Positions 8,311-15,917 of a DNA stretch of 47,328 nucleotides are shown piece by piece; within the stretch, counting starts at the first letter, position 1, and every line of letters begins with the position of its first letter. Origin of the DNA: Verrucomicrobiota bacterium (GTDB lineage Bacteria > Verrucomicrobiota > Kiritimatiellia > CAIVKH01); contig JACKPT010000019.1 of the NCBI GenBank assembly GCA_024233345.1, positions 1-47,328 on the forward strand. Direction: 5' to 3'. Position numbers and translations under genes: made by a program. A model generated the notes under the pieces. It was not told where the DNA came from. It did not search any database and was given only the letters and a program-made list of their open reading frames with translations.

Positions 8311-9471
8311 TCAATCGTCGGATGGTGCGATATCAAAGAGACCCAACGCTTCCTCCAGCAGGGCATCCGGTGTGTCCTTGGTGAGCCCGGATAAGGGAAT
8401 GTCCGGGATCACCCCGCCGGTTCCAATTCTTCGACCGTCCGGATCGAGATAATATCCCGAGCTGAGGAAAAGCCACATCCCATTTTCCAGGGCAACCCGA
8501 CTCAGGCGTACCGCTTTTCCCGCCGAGGTATTCCCGGCCAGGATTACCCCATCCAACCGACTCAGGGCCTCCGCGATCAATTCCGGCGTGCCCGAAGTTT
8601 GATGATCGATCAAGACCACCATGGTTTGCGGTACCCATTCCGGACCGGAACGGGTGCGCAGAGCGGGTTCCTGCCCTTCACGGGTTCGTACGGACCAGAG
8701 TTCGGTACGCGAGGGCATGAGCAAACTGAGAATATCCCGGGCCAAATGCTCTTTCAGGGAGGCACACCCCCGCAGGTCCAAGAGCAACGTTAGATCATCC
8801 GCCTTGGCGAGGGCTTGAAGTTTGGTCTTGAGGAGCCACAAGGTGTCGGAGCTGAGCCAGCGCAGGCGAATGACCGTGACTCCGGGGAGGGCGGATGGAA
8901 CGGCCTCCAGAGGCTCCATGCCGACCCGATCGGGGATGACCTTCCGACGGGTAAACAGATCCCCCTGACCCACCACCAGAGACACCGGCCCGGTGGTGGC
9001 CATCTGTACTGGTCCCCGGGGGGAATAGATCATGGATGCGGTGACCGGGGTTTCGTCTATGAAGGCAATTTCCATTCCGGCCTGGATCCCTGCCCGGGAA
9101 AATGCGCCTCCGGGAAAAGCACTGAGGATCCTGACCTTGCCCCGGTCCGGTCCGAGAATCGCCCCCCATGCCGGAATCGGGAGCCATAACTCCTCCGGGC
9201 TGCGCTTGGCCTCCGCTCCGGTCAGCACGGTTGACACGTCATCCAGTTCGCCAACCATACCTTCCACCGCCAAACGAATCAGCAGCTTCTGCCCGGTGAC
9301 CTGATCATCCACATAGTGCTGTTCCACGGTCTGCACGGCTTCGGCCAGAACCGACAGGGATTGCCCTTGCATTTCGGTTTGCGCCGGGTCCGGGGTTGCC
9401 GGGCGGCAGGCGGTGAGCAGGCCGATCACCGGGAGCCCCCATCTGGAAGTCAACAGAAAGGAACAGGCCAT
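8311..9471 (-). CDS. Lipoprotein resembling C-terminal processing (S41) peptidase, probably altered active site
   Basis: A 386-aa protein from the ATG at 9471. The N-terminus is a lipoprotein signal (MACSFLLTSRWGLPVIGLLTAC), so it should be lipid-anchored. It shows the S41 order: helical N-domain (VEQHYVDDQ), PDZ-like middle (ILSAFPGGAFSRAGIQAGMEIAFID), then the protease fold (VTVIRLRWLSSD, LLLDLRGCAS). In the CtpA/Tsp family the nucleophile Ser lies three residues before a conserved Glu, with the catalytic Lys 25 residues after the Ser. Here the segment is HQTSGTPELIAEAL: a Gly stands at the nucleophile position with a Ser one residue earlier, while NTSAGKA keeps the Lys. Activity is therefore doubtful. 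It starts 11 bp after the upstream gene stops and is likely co-transcribed with it. Confidence 0.75.
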   Translation of the reverse strand: MACSFLLTSRWGLPVIGLLTACRPATPDPAQTEMQGQSLSVLAEAVQTVEQHYVDDQVTGQKLLIRLAVEGMVGELDDVSTVLTGAEAKRSPEELWLPIPAWGAILGPDRGKVRILSAFPGGAFSRAGIQAGMEIAFIDETPVTASMIYSPRGPVQMATTGPVSLVVGQGDLFTRRKVIPDRVGMEPLEAVPSALPGVTVIRLRWLSSDTLWLLKTKLQALAKADDLTLLLDLRGCASLKEHLARDILSLLMPSRTELWSVRTREGQEPALRTRSGPEWVPQTMVVLIDHQTSGTPELIAEALSRLDGVILAGNTSAGKAVRLSRVALENGMWLFLSSGYYLDPDGRRIGTGGVIPDIPLSGLTKDTPDALLEEALGLFDIAPSDD

Positions 9472-9482
9472 GGGGAGACTCG

Positions 9483-10103
9483 TCACTCCCTGATTGGGTC
9501 GGTGATGCGCATCGCGAGGTCGTCTATCCATACCACTGCGGGCGTGGGTTTCGGGTCGAGAGCCCAGAAAACCACCGAAATCTTCATACAGGCGGCCGCC
9601 GGGGGGCTTCTGGTCGAGGTGACGATCGGAAGCCAGGCGGATTTTGGATTGGGGTTCGAGACGGTCAGCGGGGTTCGAAACGTGGCGTGGGTAGGAATCG
9701 GGCGTTCAGCCTGAGTGTCCCGGAAGAATTCCACCCGGAGTTCCAGGTGCAGACGCGAGGACAGGTTCGAATCCAGAAGCAGGCTGGGGTGGGCATAGTA
9801 TCCCACCTGCATGCGTTTTCCGGGAATGCAGGGAATCACCTGGGAAACGGAAGCCCAGGCCACCGACCCGGTGGTGCCATCGCCCTGAATCATCATCTGG
9901 GTGGCATAGTCACCCGAATGGGTATGCCCTCCGAGATCCCGCTGAACCACATGGATCGAGGCCGTGGATCCAAGCTCACGCGAACAGTCGAATTTCCACG
10001 AAGCGGATTCCGCCTCAAAACCGGGGTTTTGAATGACACACGGCTGCGCCCATGCCACACCAAGGGGCAGGGCACATATCCCTATGCATAGGCGCTTGAG
10101 CAT
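9483..10103 (-). CDS. Exported protein with CBM-like jelly-roll domain
   Basis: A 206-aa protein with a signal peptide (MLKRLCIGICALPLGVAWAQ). The mature protein starts with a Cys-Val-Ile then NPGFEAESASWKF, the usual opening of carbohydrate-binding-module-like jelly rolls (NxGFE...W), and ends with VVWIDDLAMRI, the matching closing strand (VYIDDVxL). It has four Cys residues, consistent with disulfides in the periplasm. Function beyond binding cannot be inferred. It precedes the S41-like lipoprotein gene by 11 bp, suggesting a two-gene operon. Confidence 0.65.
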   Translation of the reverse strand: MLKRLCIGICALPLGVAWAQPCVIQNPGFEAESASWKFDCSRELGSTASIHVVQRDLGGHTHSGDYATQMMIQGDGTTGSVAWASVSQVIPCIPGKRMQVGYYAHPSLLLDSNLSSRLHLELRVEFFRDTQAERPIPTHATFRTPLTVSNPNPKSAWLPIVTSTRSPPAAACMKISVVFWALDPKPTPAVVWIDDLAMRITDPIRE

Positions 10104-10209
10104 GGGTCTTAGTATAGAGAAATATAGAGAGGGGGTATATTCTGAAATTGGGTGTAAGGATCATTGACCCCCTGTCGTCTCTACCCTGGAATCAAACCGG
10201 AGGATGATC

Positions 10210-10587
10210 ATGAAGCTATTGGAATGGGTGGCTCGCCTTGCCGCCGCCGTCATTTTGTTGCAAACCCTGTTCTTCAAATTCAGCGGGGCGCCTGAATCTG
10301 TTTACATCTTTCAAACCCTCGGAGCTGAGCCTTGGGGCCGCTATGGTTCCGGTGCGGCCGAACTGGTGGCGGCTGTGCTTCTGTTGATTCCCCGTACTGG
10401 ACTCTATGGCGGGCTGCTCTCCGCCGCAGTGATGATCGGGGCGATTGGTGCTCACCTCACCAGGCTCGGTATTGAGGTTCAGGGCGATGGAGGAACCCTG
10501 TTTGGCCTGGCGGTTGTGGTCTTGGTTTCAGCTTTGACCGTGGTCTGGCTTCGGCGCAAGGATTGCCGGTTTTTTCGCCCGGCATGA
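10210..10587 (+). CDS. DoxX-family integral membrane protein
   Basis: A 125-aa protein with four hydrophobic spans. It shows features of the DoxX family: WVARLAAAVILLQTLFFKFSGAPES near the start (compare LRLxxGxxFlxaGxxKl), GAAELVAAVLLLIP in span two, and a third span followed by a short loop with HLTRLG. It is probably an inner-membrane protein of unclear redox or quinone-related role. The ATG at 10210 is chosen because the ribosome site GGAGG (10199-10203) is 6 nt upstream; an ATG at 10204 would touch it. It ends 12 bp before the convergent DUF6435-like gene. Confidence 0.82.
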   Translation: MKLLEWVARLAAAVILLQTLFFKFSGAPESVYIFQTLGAEPWGRYGSGAAELVAAVLLLIPRTGLYGGLLSAAVMIGAIGAHLTRLGIEVQGDGGTLFGLAVVVLVSALTVVWLRRKDCRFFRPA

Positions 10588-10599
10588 TGATGGACGGTA

Positions 10600-10761
10600 T
10601 CAGCCGTATTCCTGAAGCTTTTTCAGCAGGGCCTGTGCCTCTTCATTGCGTGCGGCATAGGCTTGGATATCGCCTCCGCGCTGCGCTTCCATGGCCTCTT
10701 TCATCTTGGCTTCATAAGCCTTTTGGGCCGCCTTTTTCTTGTCTCCGCCAAACCATCCCAT
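10600..10761 (-). CDS. Small DUF6435-like (Lacal_2735-type) protein
   Basis: A 53-aa protein starting MGWFGGDKKKAAQKAY. The pattern is a short hydrophobic/Gly start, a Lys-rich helix, then EAMEAQRGGDIQAYA and a closing Glu/Ala/Leu helix. It matches the family of small bacterial proteins with AMxAQRxGDIxxYxxLxxEA (DUF6435). The function of that family is unknown. AAGGAGA lies 8 nt upstream of this ATG, which supports it over the upstream in-frame ATG at 10863. It lies between the superoxide dismutase gene and DoxX. Confidence 0.75.
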   Translation of the reverse strand: MGWFGGDKKKAAQKAYEAKMKEAMEAQRGGDIQAYAARNEEAQALLKKLQEYG

Positions 10762-10865
10762 GAGGTGTTCTCCTTTGCTCCCTCTTCGCGATCGCGGTGA
10801 ATTCCTTACCGGGAAGAGGGTGGGAACTCTTGGTGGCCAAGAGCTTGACGCCCCTCGATCCAAAT

Positions 10866-10895
10866 GAAAAGCGCGGGCCGTAACCCGCGCTTTTC
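10866..10895 (-). terminator. Rho-independent-like terminator after superoxide dismutase
   Basis: A perfect 12-bp stem (GAAAAGCGCGGG / CCCGCGCTTTTC) with a 6-nt loop, located 22 bp beyond the stop of the superoxide dismutase gene. On the minus strand the stem ends in a TTTTC run. It would separate sod from the downstream small gene. Confidence 0.7.
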
Positions 10896-10917
10896 ATCCT
10901 TTGTATCCTGACCTGAC

Positions 10918-11544
10918 TCAGGCCTTGGCGGCGGCGTACAGTTCGCCGACTTTCTCCCAGTTCACCACATTCCAGAATGCGGCGATGTAGTCGGGGCGCC
11001 GATTTTGATAGTGGAGATAATAGGCATGCTCCCAGACATCGAGCCCGAGGATCGGGGTTCCGGGACATTCCGCGACACCCTTCATCAAGGGACTGTCCTG
11101 ATTCGGGGTGGAGCAGACGCAGAGGCTGCCGTCCGCCTTCACACACAACCAGGCCCAGCCGGAGCCAAACCGGTTGGCGGCCGCATCGGCAAACGCCTGC
11201 TTGAACGCATCGAGTCCGCCGAGTTCAGCATCAATCGCCGTGGCCAGATCGCCGGACGGTCCCGCGCTGCCCACCTTGAGAAGGGTCCAGAAAAGAGAAT
11301 GGTTGGCATGGCCTCCGCCATTGTTGCGCACCGCGCCGCGAATGGCCTCGGGGACCTTGCTGAGGTCACCAATCAGCTCTTCAATGCTCAAACCTTGCAG
11401 TTCCGGGGCCTTTTCGAGGGCGGCATTCAGCTTGGCGACATAGGCGGCATGGTGCTTGTCATGATGAATTTCCATGGTTTTGGCATCGATATGCGGTTCC
11501 AGCGCATCGAATCCATAACCGAGATCGGGTACTGTGTGGGACAT
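10918..11544 (-). CDS. sodA: Superoxide dismutase (Mn/Fe family)
   Basis: A 208-aa enzyme, the usual family size, that converts superoxide to O2 and H2O2. The metal ligands are visible: the first His in the MEIHHDKHHAAYV helix region, His in GGGHANHSLFW, and Asp and His in LDVWEHAYYLHY. Gln in TPNQDSPLM is at the position typical of Mn-type enzymes, so Mn is more likely than Fe, though cambialistic use cannot be excluded. No signal peptide, so cytoplasmic. A strong ribosome site (AAGGAGG) precedes the ATG and a near-consensus promoter lies 47-74 bp upstream. It is monocistronic, ending at a strong terminator. It indicates exposure to oxygen. Confidence 0.97.
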   Translation of the reverse strand: MSHTVPDLGYGFDALEPHIDAKTMEIHHDKHHAAYVAKLNAALEKAPELQGLSIEELIGDLSKVPEAIRGAVRNNGGGHANHSLFWTLLKVGSAGPSGDLATAIDAELGGLDAFKQAFADAAANRFGSGWAWLCVKADGSLCVCSTPNQDSPLMKGVAECPGTPILGLDVWEHAYYLHYQNRRPDYIAAFWNVVNWEKVGELYAAAKA

Positions 11545-11590
11545 AATCTTTCCTCCTTAACGTCGTTGATTTCCACGTAATGTGCATTCT

Positions 11591-11618
11591 AGTATACAGC
11601 CGTGACGATGGGTGTCCA
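11591..11618 (-). promoter_or_regulatory. Sigma70-like promoter of superoxide dismutase
   Basis: On the minus strand, TGGACA (11618-11613) and TATACT (11596-11591) are separated by 16 nt, each matching the -35 and -10 consensus at 5 of 6 positions. The -10 is 47 nt upstream of the sod start codon. Confidence 0.6.
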
Positions 11619-11697
11619 GTATCCGGCGAAAAATCCGATCGGGTAAAGTGGGAAACCGGGGCAATGCAGTGGGGAGCTTAATGATGGAGGTAGGAAG

Positions 11698-12003
11698 ATG
11701 AAGCGATGGGTTCTAGGTGTTCTGGCCGTATTGGCCCTGGTGTGCACGGGTTGTTCCTCGCTTGACATGCCGTCCGGTGACTTGTCCGGCCCGGTGAGCG
11801 ACCGCGAACTGGAGAGCCTGGTGATGGGGCGGATTCAGTCCGACCCCGCGCTGGTGCAACAATCGATTTCCGTGAGTGCCCGGGAGGGCGTCATCACCTT
11901 GTACGGATCCGCGCCCAACCAGGAAGCGGCGGCGAGAATTAAGTCGCAGATCCGCTCCACGCCCGGGGTCAGGGGTGTCATTGACCAGCTCAGCGTATTT
12001 TAA
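11698..12003 (+). CDS. BON-domain lipoprotein
   Basis: A 101-aa protein with a lipoprotein signal (MKRWVLGVLAVLALVCTGC) and a single BON domain in the mature part: SDRELESLVMGRIQSDPAL, then ISVSAREGVITLYGSAPNQEAAARI and TPGVRGVIDQLSVF. BON domains occur in OsmY-type periplasmic proteins and are thought to bind phospholipid or outer-membrane surfaces. GGAGG precedes the ATG. The stop is 29 bp before the next lipoprotein gene (start at 12033), so the two probably form an envelope operon. Confidence 0.88.
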   Translation: MKRWVLGVLAVLALVCTGCSSLDMPSGDLSGPVSDRELESLVMGRIQSDPALVQQSISVSAREGVITLYGSAPNQEAAARIKSQIRSTPGVRGVIDQLSVF

Positions 12004-12032
12004 TCGATGACAGAATGGACCTTTGCCGGGTG

Positions 12033-13214
12033 ATGCGCCCTGTCCCATTGGCTGTCCTGGCCGGTCTCGTACTCCTGGCGGGACTCTTCAGCGGCTGCGC
12101 CACCTCGTCGAAGCCGGCGCGTGACTTCATCCGCAGTATCGAGGAGCAACCTCTCGGAGAGGTGGCCTACATTCCCAACGTCGACGATTTTGATTACCGG
12201 GATCGCCAATATGGTTATGCGCCCCTGGATGTGATTTTCCGGTTTTGGGGTATTCGGATTCCCCGTCGAGAGCTGGCCCAATTACTGGCCAACACCGGCA
12301 TGGAACTGGCCACCAGCCAGGAGCAGATGATGAACTTCTCCGATCATCAGGGCCTGTGGGCCTTTTCCCAGTATGGCAGCATGAAGGAAGTGGAGACCCG
12401 GGTGGCCGCCGGGATGCCGGTGATCGTGCTGTTCCAGGAGGGAACCCGCGATGCGTTTGTCCGGCGATACGCGGTGGTGGTCGGGTTCAATCGGGTTAAC
12501 AAAACGATCCTCTGTCATGAAGGGGCGGATGGACCGGTGGTGTATTCGTATTCCCGGTTCAGGCTCTTGTGCCGCCCACTTCGGTACTGGATGTTGACGG
12601 TCTGCCCCCCGGAGATCATTTCCTGGCCGATGAGCTATCTGGAAATTGCCGCCCGGGCCAAGTTCTATGAGAAGCGGGGACGGTATGAAGAAGCGATTGC
12701 GGATTGGGAGCGGGCCCTGGCCCAGCAGCCGGAAAATGTCGACCTCCTGCTCGCGGTCGGTAATACCTACCGCCATGCCGGCATGATGCCCCAGGCCGAG
12801 CAACTGTATCGCCGGGCGATCGGGATCAACAACATGCATGCCCGGGCCTGCAATAACCTCGCCTTCCTACTGGTGGAGCAACATCGCAACCTCGACGAGG
12901 CATTGCTGCTGGCCCGGCGGGCGACGCTGCTCGAACCCAACAATCCGGCGGCCCTGGATACCCTGGGCATGATCCTGATCCAACAGGGCAACTATGCCGA
13001 TGCTGCTAATGTGCTCGAAAAGGCACGACGGCGAAGCCGCAACCTGTCGGATCAGGCCCAGACTGCGATCAGCCTACGCCTTGCTGAGGCCTACCACCTC
13101 CACGGCCAGGATCACCTGGTCCTGCAAGTGTTGCGAGACCTCCTTGAGCGATTTCCCGAGACCGCGTTACCGGATGAGTACCGGGAACTGTTGCCCCTAT
13201 TGCTCGCTCCCTGA
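12033..13214 (+). CDS. Lipoprotein with degenerate C39-peptidase-like domain and TPR repeats
   Basis: A 393-aa protein from the ATG at 12033 (lipobox near LFSGC); an ATG at 12015 would add six residues. The N-terminal half resembles the cysteine-peptidase C39 fold (QYGYAPLDVIFRFWGI, GMPVIVLFQ, YAVVVGFN). Where active C39 enzymes have Cys-Gly-Pro, this protein has Tyr-Gly-Tyr, and the usual catalytic His and Asp positions are also changed. The C-terminal half has at least three TPR units (YEKRGRYEEAIADWERAL, LLAVGNTYRHAGMMPQAEQLYRRAI, NNLAFLLVEQHRNLDEALLLARRA). The C39-plus-TPR lipoprotein layout is known (PA2778-type), but this copy looks catalytically dead. Its end overlaps the convergent TraB-like gene by 18 nt. 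Confidence 0.75.
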   Translation: MRPVPLAVLAGLVLLAGLFSGCATSSKPARDFIRSIEEQPLGEVAYIPNVDDFDYRDRQYGYAPLDVIFRFWGIRIPRRELAQLLANTGMELATSQEQMMNFSDHQGLWAFSQYGSMKEVETRVAAGMPVIVLFQEGTRDAFVRRYAVVVGFNRVNKTILCHEGADGPVVYSYSRFRLLCRPLRYWMLTVCPPEIISWPMSYLEIAARAKFYEKRGRYEEAIADWERALAQQPENVDLLLAVGNTYRHAGMMPQAEQLYRRAIGINNMHARACNNLAFLLVEQHRNLDEALLLARRATLLEPNNPAALDTLGMILIQQGNYADAANVLEKARRRSRNLSDQAQTAISLRLAEAYHLHGQDHLVLQVLRDLLERFPETALPDEYRELLPLLLAP

Positions 13215-14096
13215 GGCGGGGGGTTCCGCGCCGGAGACAACCTGGTGGATCGTGAAACCCCGGGCCTGTAGCTCGTCAAGCAGGCTGTTGTCCCCCACCA
13301 AATGGGCTGACTTCACAAAAACCAGCGGGTGGTCGGCAAACAGGATCTGGTTTTCAATTTCTTCCGCCCATTCCCGGTTTTGCCGCATCAGCAGTTCCTC
13401 GCGAATCTCCGGGAAGCCTTCAAAGGAGTCATCGACCAGTGCCTTCATCGCCACAAGGTCCGACCGCCGCCAGGCCTCATAGGTGCGCTGCAGCATCGAG
13501 GGCAGGTTCTGAAAATCATCGAGCGTCTTCATCAACAGGGCGCTCTGCATGTTCAGGTCGAGCCCGGTAAACCACGCGGCCTGACCCTCTGCGGATTCGA
13601 GAAAACCGAGGTCCTTGCCCGCCGCTTCCGCATGTTTGAAGTACTGCTGATCCATGCCTTTGGCGAGCAGGGCCCCCGCCCGCACCAGTTCGAGCTGGGT
13701 CAGGTTGGCGGCGATCATCCACGGCCTCAGCCGAATCAATTGCTGATAATTGACCTGCTGTTTGCGGCAATAGGCCTTGAGCGCCTGCCCCGCTTCCGGG
13801 GTCAGATCAGATTCCACGGTTTCGCCATCCGGATACAGCGCTCTCGCCATCAATTGCTTTCGCGATTCCTTCATCCGCTCCCGGGACAAATCGGTTTCAA
13901 AGATCACCAGGTCCGCCTCCTGAAAAACCGAATCCATTTCGCCGGGCAGGGGATAGAAGTCATCGGTCAAAACATGAACGGTTCCGAGGAGGTGGACGAT
14001 GTGTCCATCCTTTTCGGCCTGCCACAGAAAGAACCCCTGTGCGGGCAGGGTGGCCAGGGTGATCAGCAGGAGCATGGAGATTCGAATTGGGCGCAT
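13197..14096 (-). CDS. TraB/GumN-family exported protein
   Basis: A 299-aa protein from the ATG at 14096, which has GGAAGGA a few bases upstream; an alternative ATG lies at 14126. The signal peptide is MRPIRISMLLLITLATLPAQG. The mature part has the family marks: FLWQAEKDGHIVHLLGTVHVL at the start (compare GTxH), the central RLRPWMIAANLTQLEL block, MDQQYFKHAEAAGKDLGFLES, and a late second His in FVKSAHLVGDNSLLDELQARGF (compare VGAxHL...L...G). The family is related to a proposed metal-dependent protease group (Tiki/TraB), so a periplasmic hydrolase role is possible but unproven. Confidence 0.87.
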   Translation of the reverse strand: MRPIRISMLLLITLATLPAQGFFLWQAEKDGHIVHLLGTVHVLTDDFYPLPGEMDSVFQEADLVIFETDLSRERMKESRKQLMARALYPDGETVESDLTPEAGQALKAYCRKQQVNYQQLIRLRPWMIAANLTQLELVRAGALLAKGMDQQYFKHAEAAGKDLGFLESAEGQAAWFTGLDLNMQSALLMKTLDDFQNLPSMLQRTYEAWRRSDLVAMKALVDDSFEGFPEIREELLMRQNREWAEEIENQILFADHPLVFVKSAHLVGDNSLLDELQARGFTIHQVVSGAEPPASGSEQ

Positions 14097-14166
14097 CAAT
14101 GTCCTTCCTGTCTTGGTATTTTCCATCAGTTACAATCGGATCGGATTGGTTAAACCATAAACCAAT

Positions 14167-15105
14167 TCATGGGCGTTGACCATGCCGCACTCTGCGGAAC
14201 CGGGGCTGGGCTGAATTGCCGGTTCCTAGGTCTTGTTCCCAGGTTGCCGCCACTGCGGGATCCAGTTCGCCGGGAAGATCGGTGACGGCGGCGGCGGAGC
14301 CGCAGGCGATACCCCAGCGCACCGCCTGATCCAGATTACGGGTGCGGGCAAAGGCGAGGGCCAGCCCGGCCGTGAAGGCATCTCCGCAACCGGTGGTATT
14401 GCGGGCCGTCAGGTTTGGAGGGCGGCATTCCCGCGTTTGTCCATGCTCCGTCCAGACGATCTTGTTCGGCCCGTCGGTGATGACGCACCGCATTGGTGGT
14501 TCCCGGATCAGGGGAGCCGTCCGCTCCCATTCCTCCCGGTTCATTTTCAGCAGGGTCACCCCGGCTCGGATGGCCTCCGCCGCCGCCGGGCCGGAGGCGT
14601 CCACAACGGTAATCAGGTCTTCCCGGCGGCAAGCCTCAATGATGTCCGCATACGTGGTGGCAGGCACCCCGGGGGGGAGATTTCCTGCCAACACAAGAAT
14701 GGGCGCCGGCCCGGCAAGCTCGACCACCTTCGCCTGCCACTGGCGCCGCTCGTGCTCGACCGGACAGGCGGCCTCTTCGACCAGTTCGGTGATTACCGCC
14801 CCGGTTTGCTCGAACACCGTGGCACAGGTTCTCATCGGATCCGAGACTGCGACCGGGACAACCTCGATACCGCCCTCCAGGTGGAGGTGGCGGAGCCAGG
14901 CCGCTCCGGCTTCGCCGCCCACCGGACAACAGACAGTCGGGGTGGCCTTGAGAGCCCGGGCGGCCCGGGCGGTATTGACGGGTTTTCCGGATGCGGTGAT
15001 TTCCACCCTGCCGATCCGGTTCACCTTTCCGGCATGGAGGGCCGGGAGGGTCCAAGTGCGCTGAAGAGCGGGCGAAAGCCCGGCGCAGACAAAAAGACAG
15101 GACAT
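14167..15105 (-). CDS. PfkB-family sugar kinase (1-phosphofructokinase-like)
   Basis: A 312-aa kinase of the ribokinase/PfkB superfamily. Motifs are GKPVNTARAARAL near residue 40 (the GKGxNVA motif of hexose-phosphate kinases with Pro in place of the second Gly) and the catalytic signature NTTGCGDAFTAGLALA near residue 240 (normally GAGD; here GCGD), with the base Asp conserved. The overall length and the PVGGEAG segment fit the FruK/LacC subgroup, which phosphorylates fructose-1-P or tagatose-6-P. No sugar transporter is nearby, so substrate is undetermined. No ribosome site is evident before the ATG. Confidence 0.85.
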   Translation of the reverse strand: MSCLFVCAGLSPALQRTWTLPALHAGKVNRIGRVEITASGKPVNTARAARALKATPTVCCPVGGEAGAAWLRHLHLEGGIEVVPVAVSDPMRTCATVFEQTGAVITELVEEAACPVEHERRQWQAKVVELAGPAPILVLAGNLPPGVPATTYADIIEACRREDLITVVDASGPAAAEAIRAGVTLLKMNREEWERTAPLIREPPMRCVITDGPNKIVWTEHGQTRECRPPNLTARNTTGCGDAFTAGLALAFARTRNLDQAVRWGIACGSAAAVTDLPGELDPAVAATWEQDLGTGNSAQPRFRRVRHGQRP

Positions 15106-15599
15106 GGCGTGGGTTGGCTACCGATGGCATGGCCGATCAGCCATGCACGGATGCCGGGATCAGCGAAGTTGGGTTTGTGCCGTATCTCGGCTCGATGCCT
15201 GCTGGGGTGTGGGGTGAGGCTGGGTGCCTCCGTGGGTCTGCTGGGCCGCTTGCTGCTGGCCCTGCCGGGAAAGCTGAAAGTTGTGCTGTCTGCTGATCTG
15301 TGTCATTCGCTGCTGCATAATGCGATTCATCGTCTGCCCCCGCCTTTCGATGATGTCCACGTCCAAACCTTGCAATAGGGGTAGAGTACCCCTCACCGAC
15401 TGTCAACAGCATTGTAACCCCTTGCTCATGATCGTGCTGCCGTGCCGGGGCGGGCGAGCGGTCCGGGCCTGTTCTGAGCACTTAATAAGAGATTGGTTCG
15501 GAGCGAGTTGTGCGCTTGTACTGAACACCCCCACCACCAAATGCACACGAACAGGCTTTTCTGTCTCCCGGGCTCGCAATGTCCGCACCCGGGTCCCGC

Positions 15600-15623
15600 G
15601 TAGCGCCCATCTCCGAATGGGCG
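15600..15623 (+). repeat. GTAG-headed hairpin (REP element), stem type CGCCCAT
   Basis: GTAG is followed by a perfect 7-bp stem CGCCCAT / ATGGGCG with loop CTCCGA. This has the head-plus-palindrome form of REP elements mobilised by RAYT transposases, two genes for which lie in this window. Confidence 0.65.
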
Positions 15624-15650
15624 TTGGTGGTTGTGGCGGGCGGGGTAAGC

Positions 15651-15674
15651 CGCCGATAGGGAAATCGGCGCTAC
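15651..15674 (-). repeat. GTAG-headed hairpin (REP element), stem type CGCCGAT
   Basis: On the minus strand GTAG is followed by the perfect 7-bp stem CGCCGAT / ATCGGCG with loop TTCCCT. Opposite orientation to the neighbour at 15600, as in paired REPs (BIMEs). Confidence 0.65.
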
Positions 15675-15706
15675 ACTCCGGGCAACCAGCAAGCATTCTG
15701 AACAAT

Positions 15707-15729
15707 CGCGGGTTAGAGACCCACGCTAC
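15707..15729 (-). repeat. GTAG-headed hairpin (REP element), stem type CGTGGGT
   Basis: On the minus strand GTAG is followed by CGTGGGT, loop CTCTA, then ACCCGCG: a 7-bp stem with one G-U wobble. It shares the head and the pyrimidine-rich loop with the two upstream copies but not the stem sequence. Confidence 0.62.
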
Positions 15730-15780
15730 ATTTATGGTCGCGCGTACCTTCGCGTGCGCTGGCAGGTTGTGCCGCAACGC

Positions 15781-15826
15781 GGTGACTCACATGCTGGTGG
15801 GCATGTCAGTCACCCTCTCAGGGTGA
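15781..15826 (+). promoter_or_regulatory. Two mutually exclusive hairpins upstream of the glycosyltransferase operon
   Basis: Hairpin 1 (15781-15814) pairs GGTGACT with AGTCACC and CATGC with GCATG. Hairpin 2 (15810-15826) pairs TCACCCT with AGGGTGA around a 3-nt loop. They share 15810-15814, so only one can form. No T-run follows the second, so it is not an obvious terminator. Possible leader switch, inferred from structure only. Confidence 0.3.
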
Positions 15827-15917
15827 GCGATGCGAGCCTGGGGAGCTGTCCGGATTAATATGTGGATTGATCGCGGGTGGGGAGCGTTGTACAACCGGGT
15901 GAATACCAACGACTGAC

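Larger units (their letters stand above)
15106..15917. other. 812-bp intergenic region with REP hairpins and leader structures
   Basis: No convincing gene. Reading frames here lack family similarity, and one frame spans three palindromes. Contents from left to right: a Gln-rich short frame near 15160-15396 that I do not accept as a gene; a stretch with no visible feature (about 15400-15590); three GTAG-headed hairpins (15600-15729); and two overlapping hairpins (15781-15826) about 90 bp before the glycosyltransferase start. Confidence 0.6.

Noticed and set aside
10163..10191. TTGACC...TGGAAT as a promoter of the DoxX gene
   Set aside because: The -10 match is poor and the implied start site is too close to the start codon to be convincing.
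15160..15396. A 78-codon Gln-rich frame on the minus strand
   Set aside because: GTG start, low-complexity Gln/Arg/Thr content, no family and only a weak ribosome site at an internal ATG. I cannot support it as a gene.
15403..15777. A 124-codon minus-strand frame in the REP region
   Set aside because: It runs through three palindromic repeats and has no protein-like conservation; it is a by-product of the repeats.
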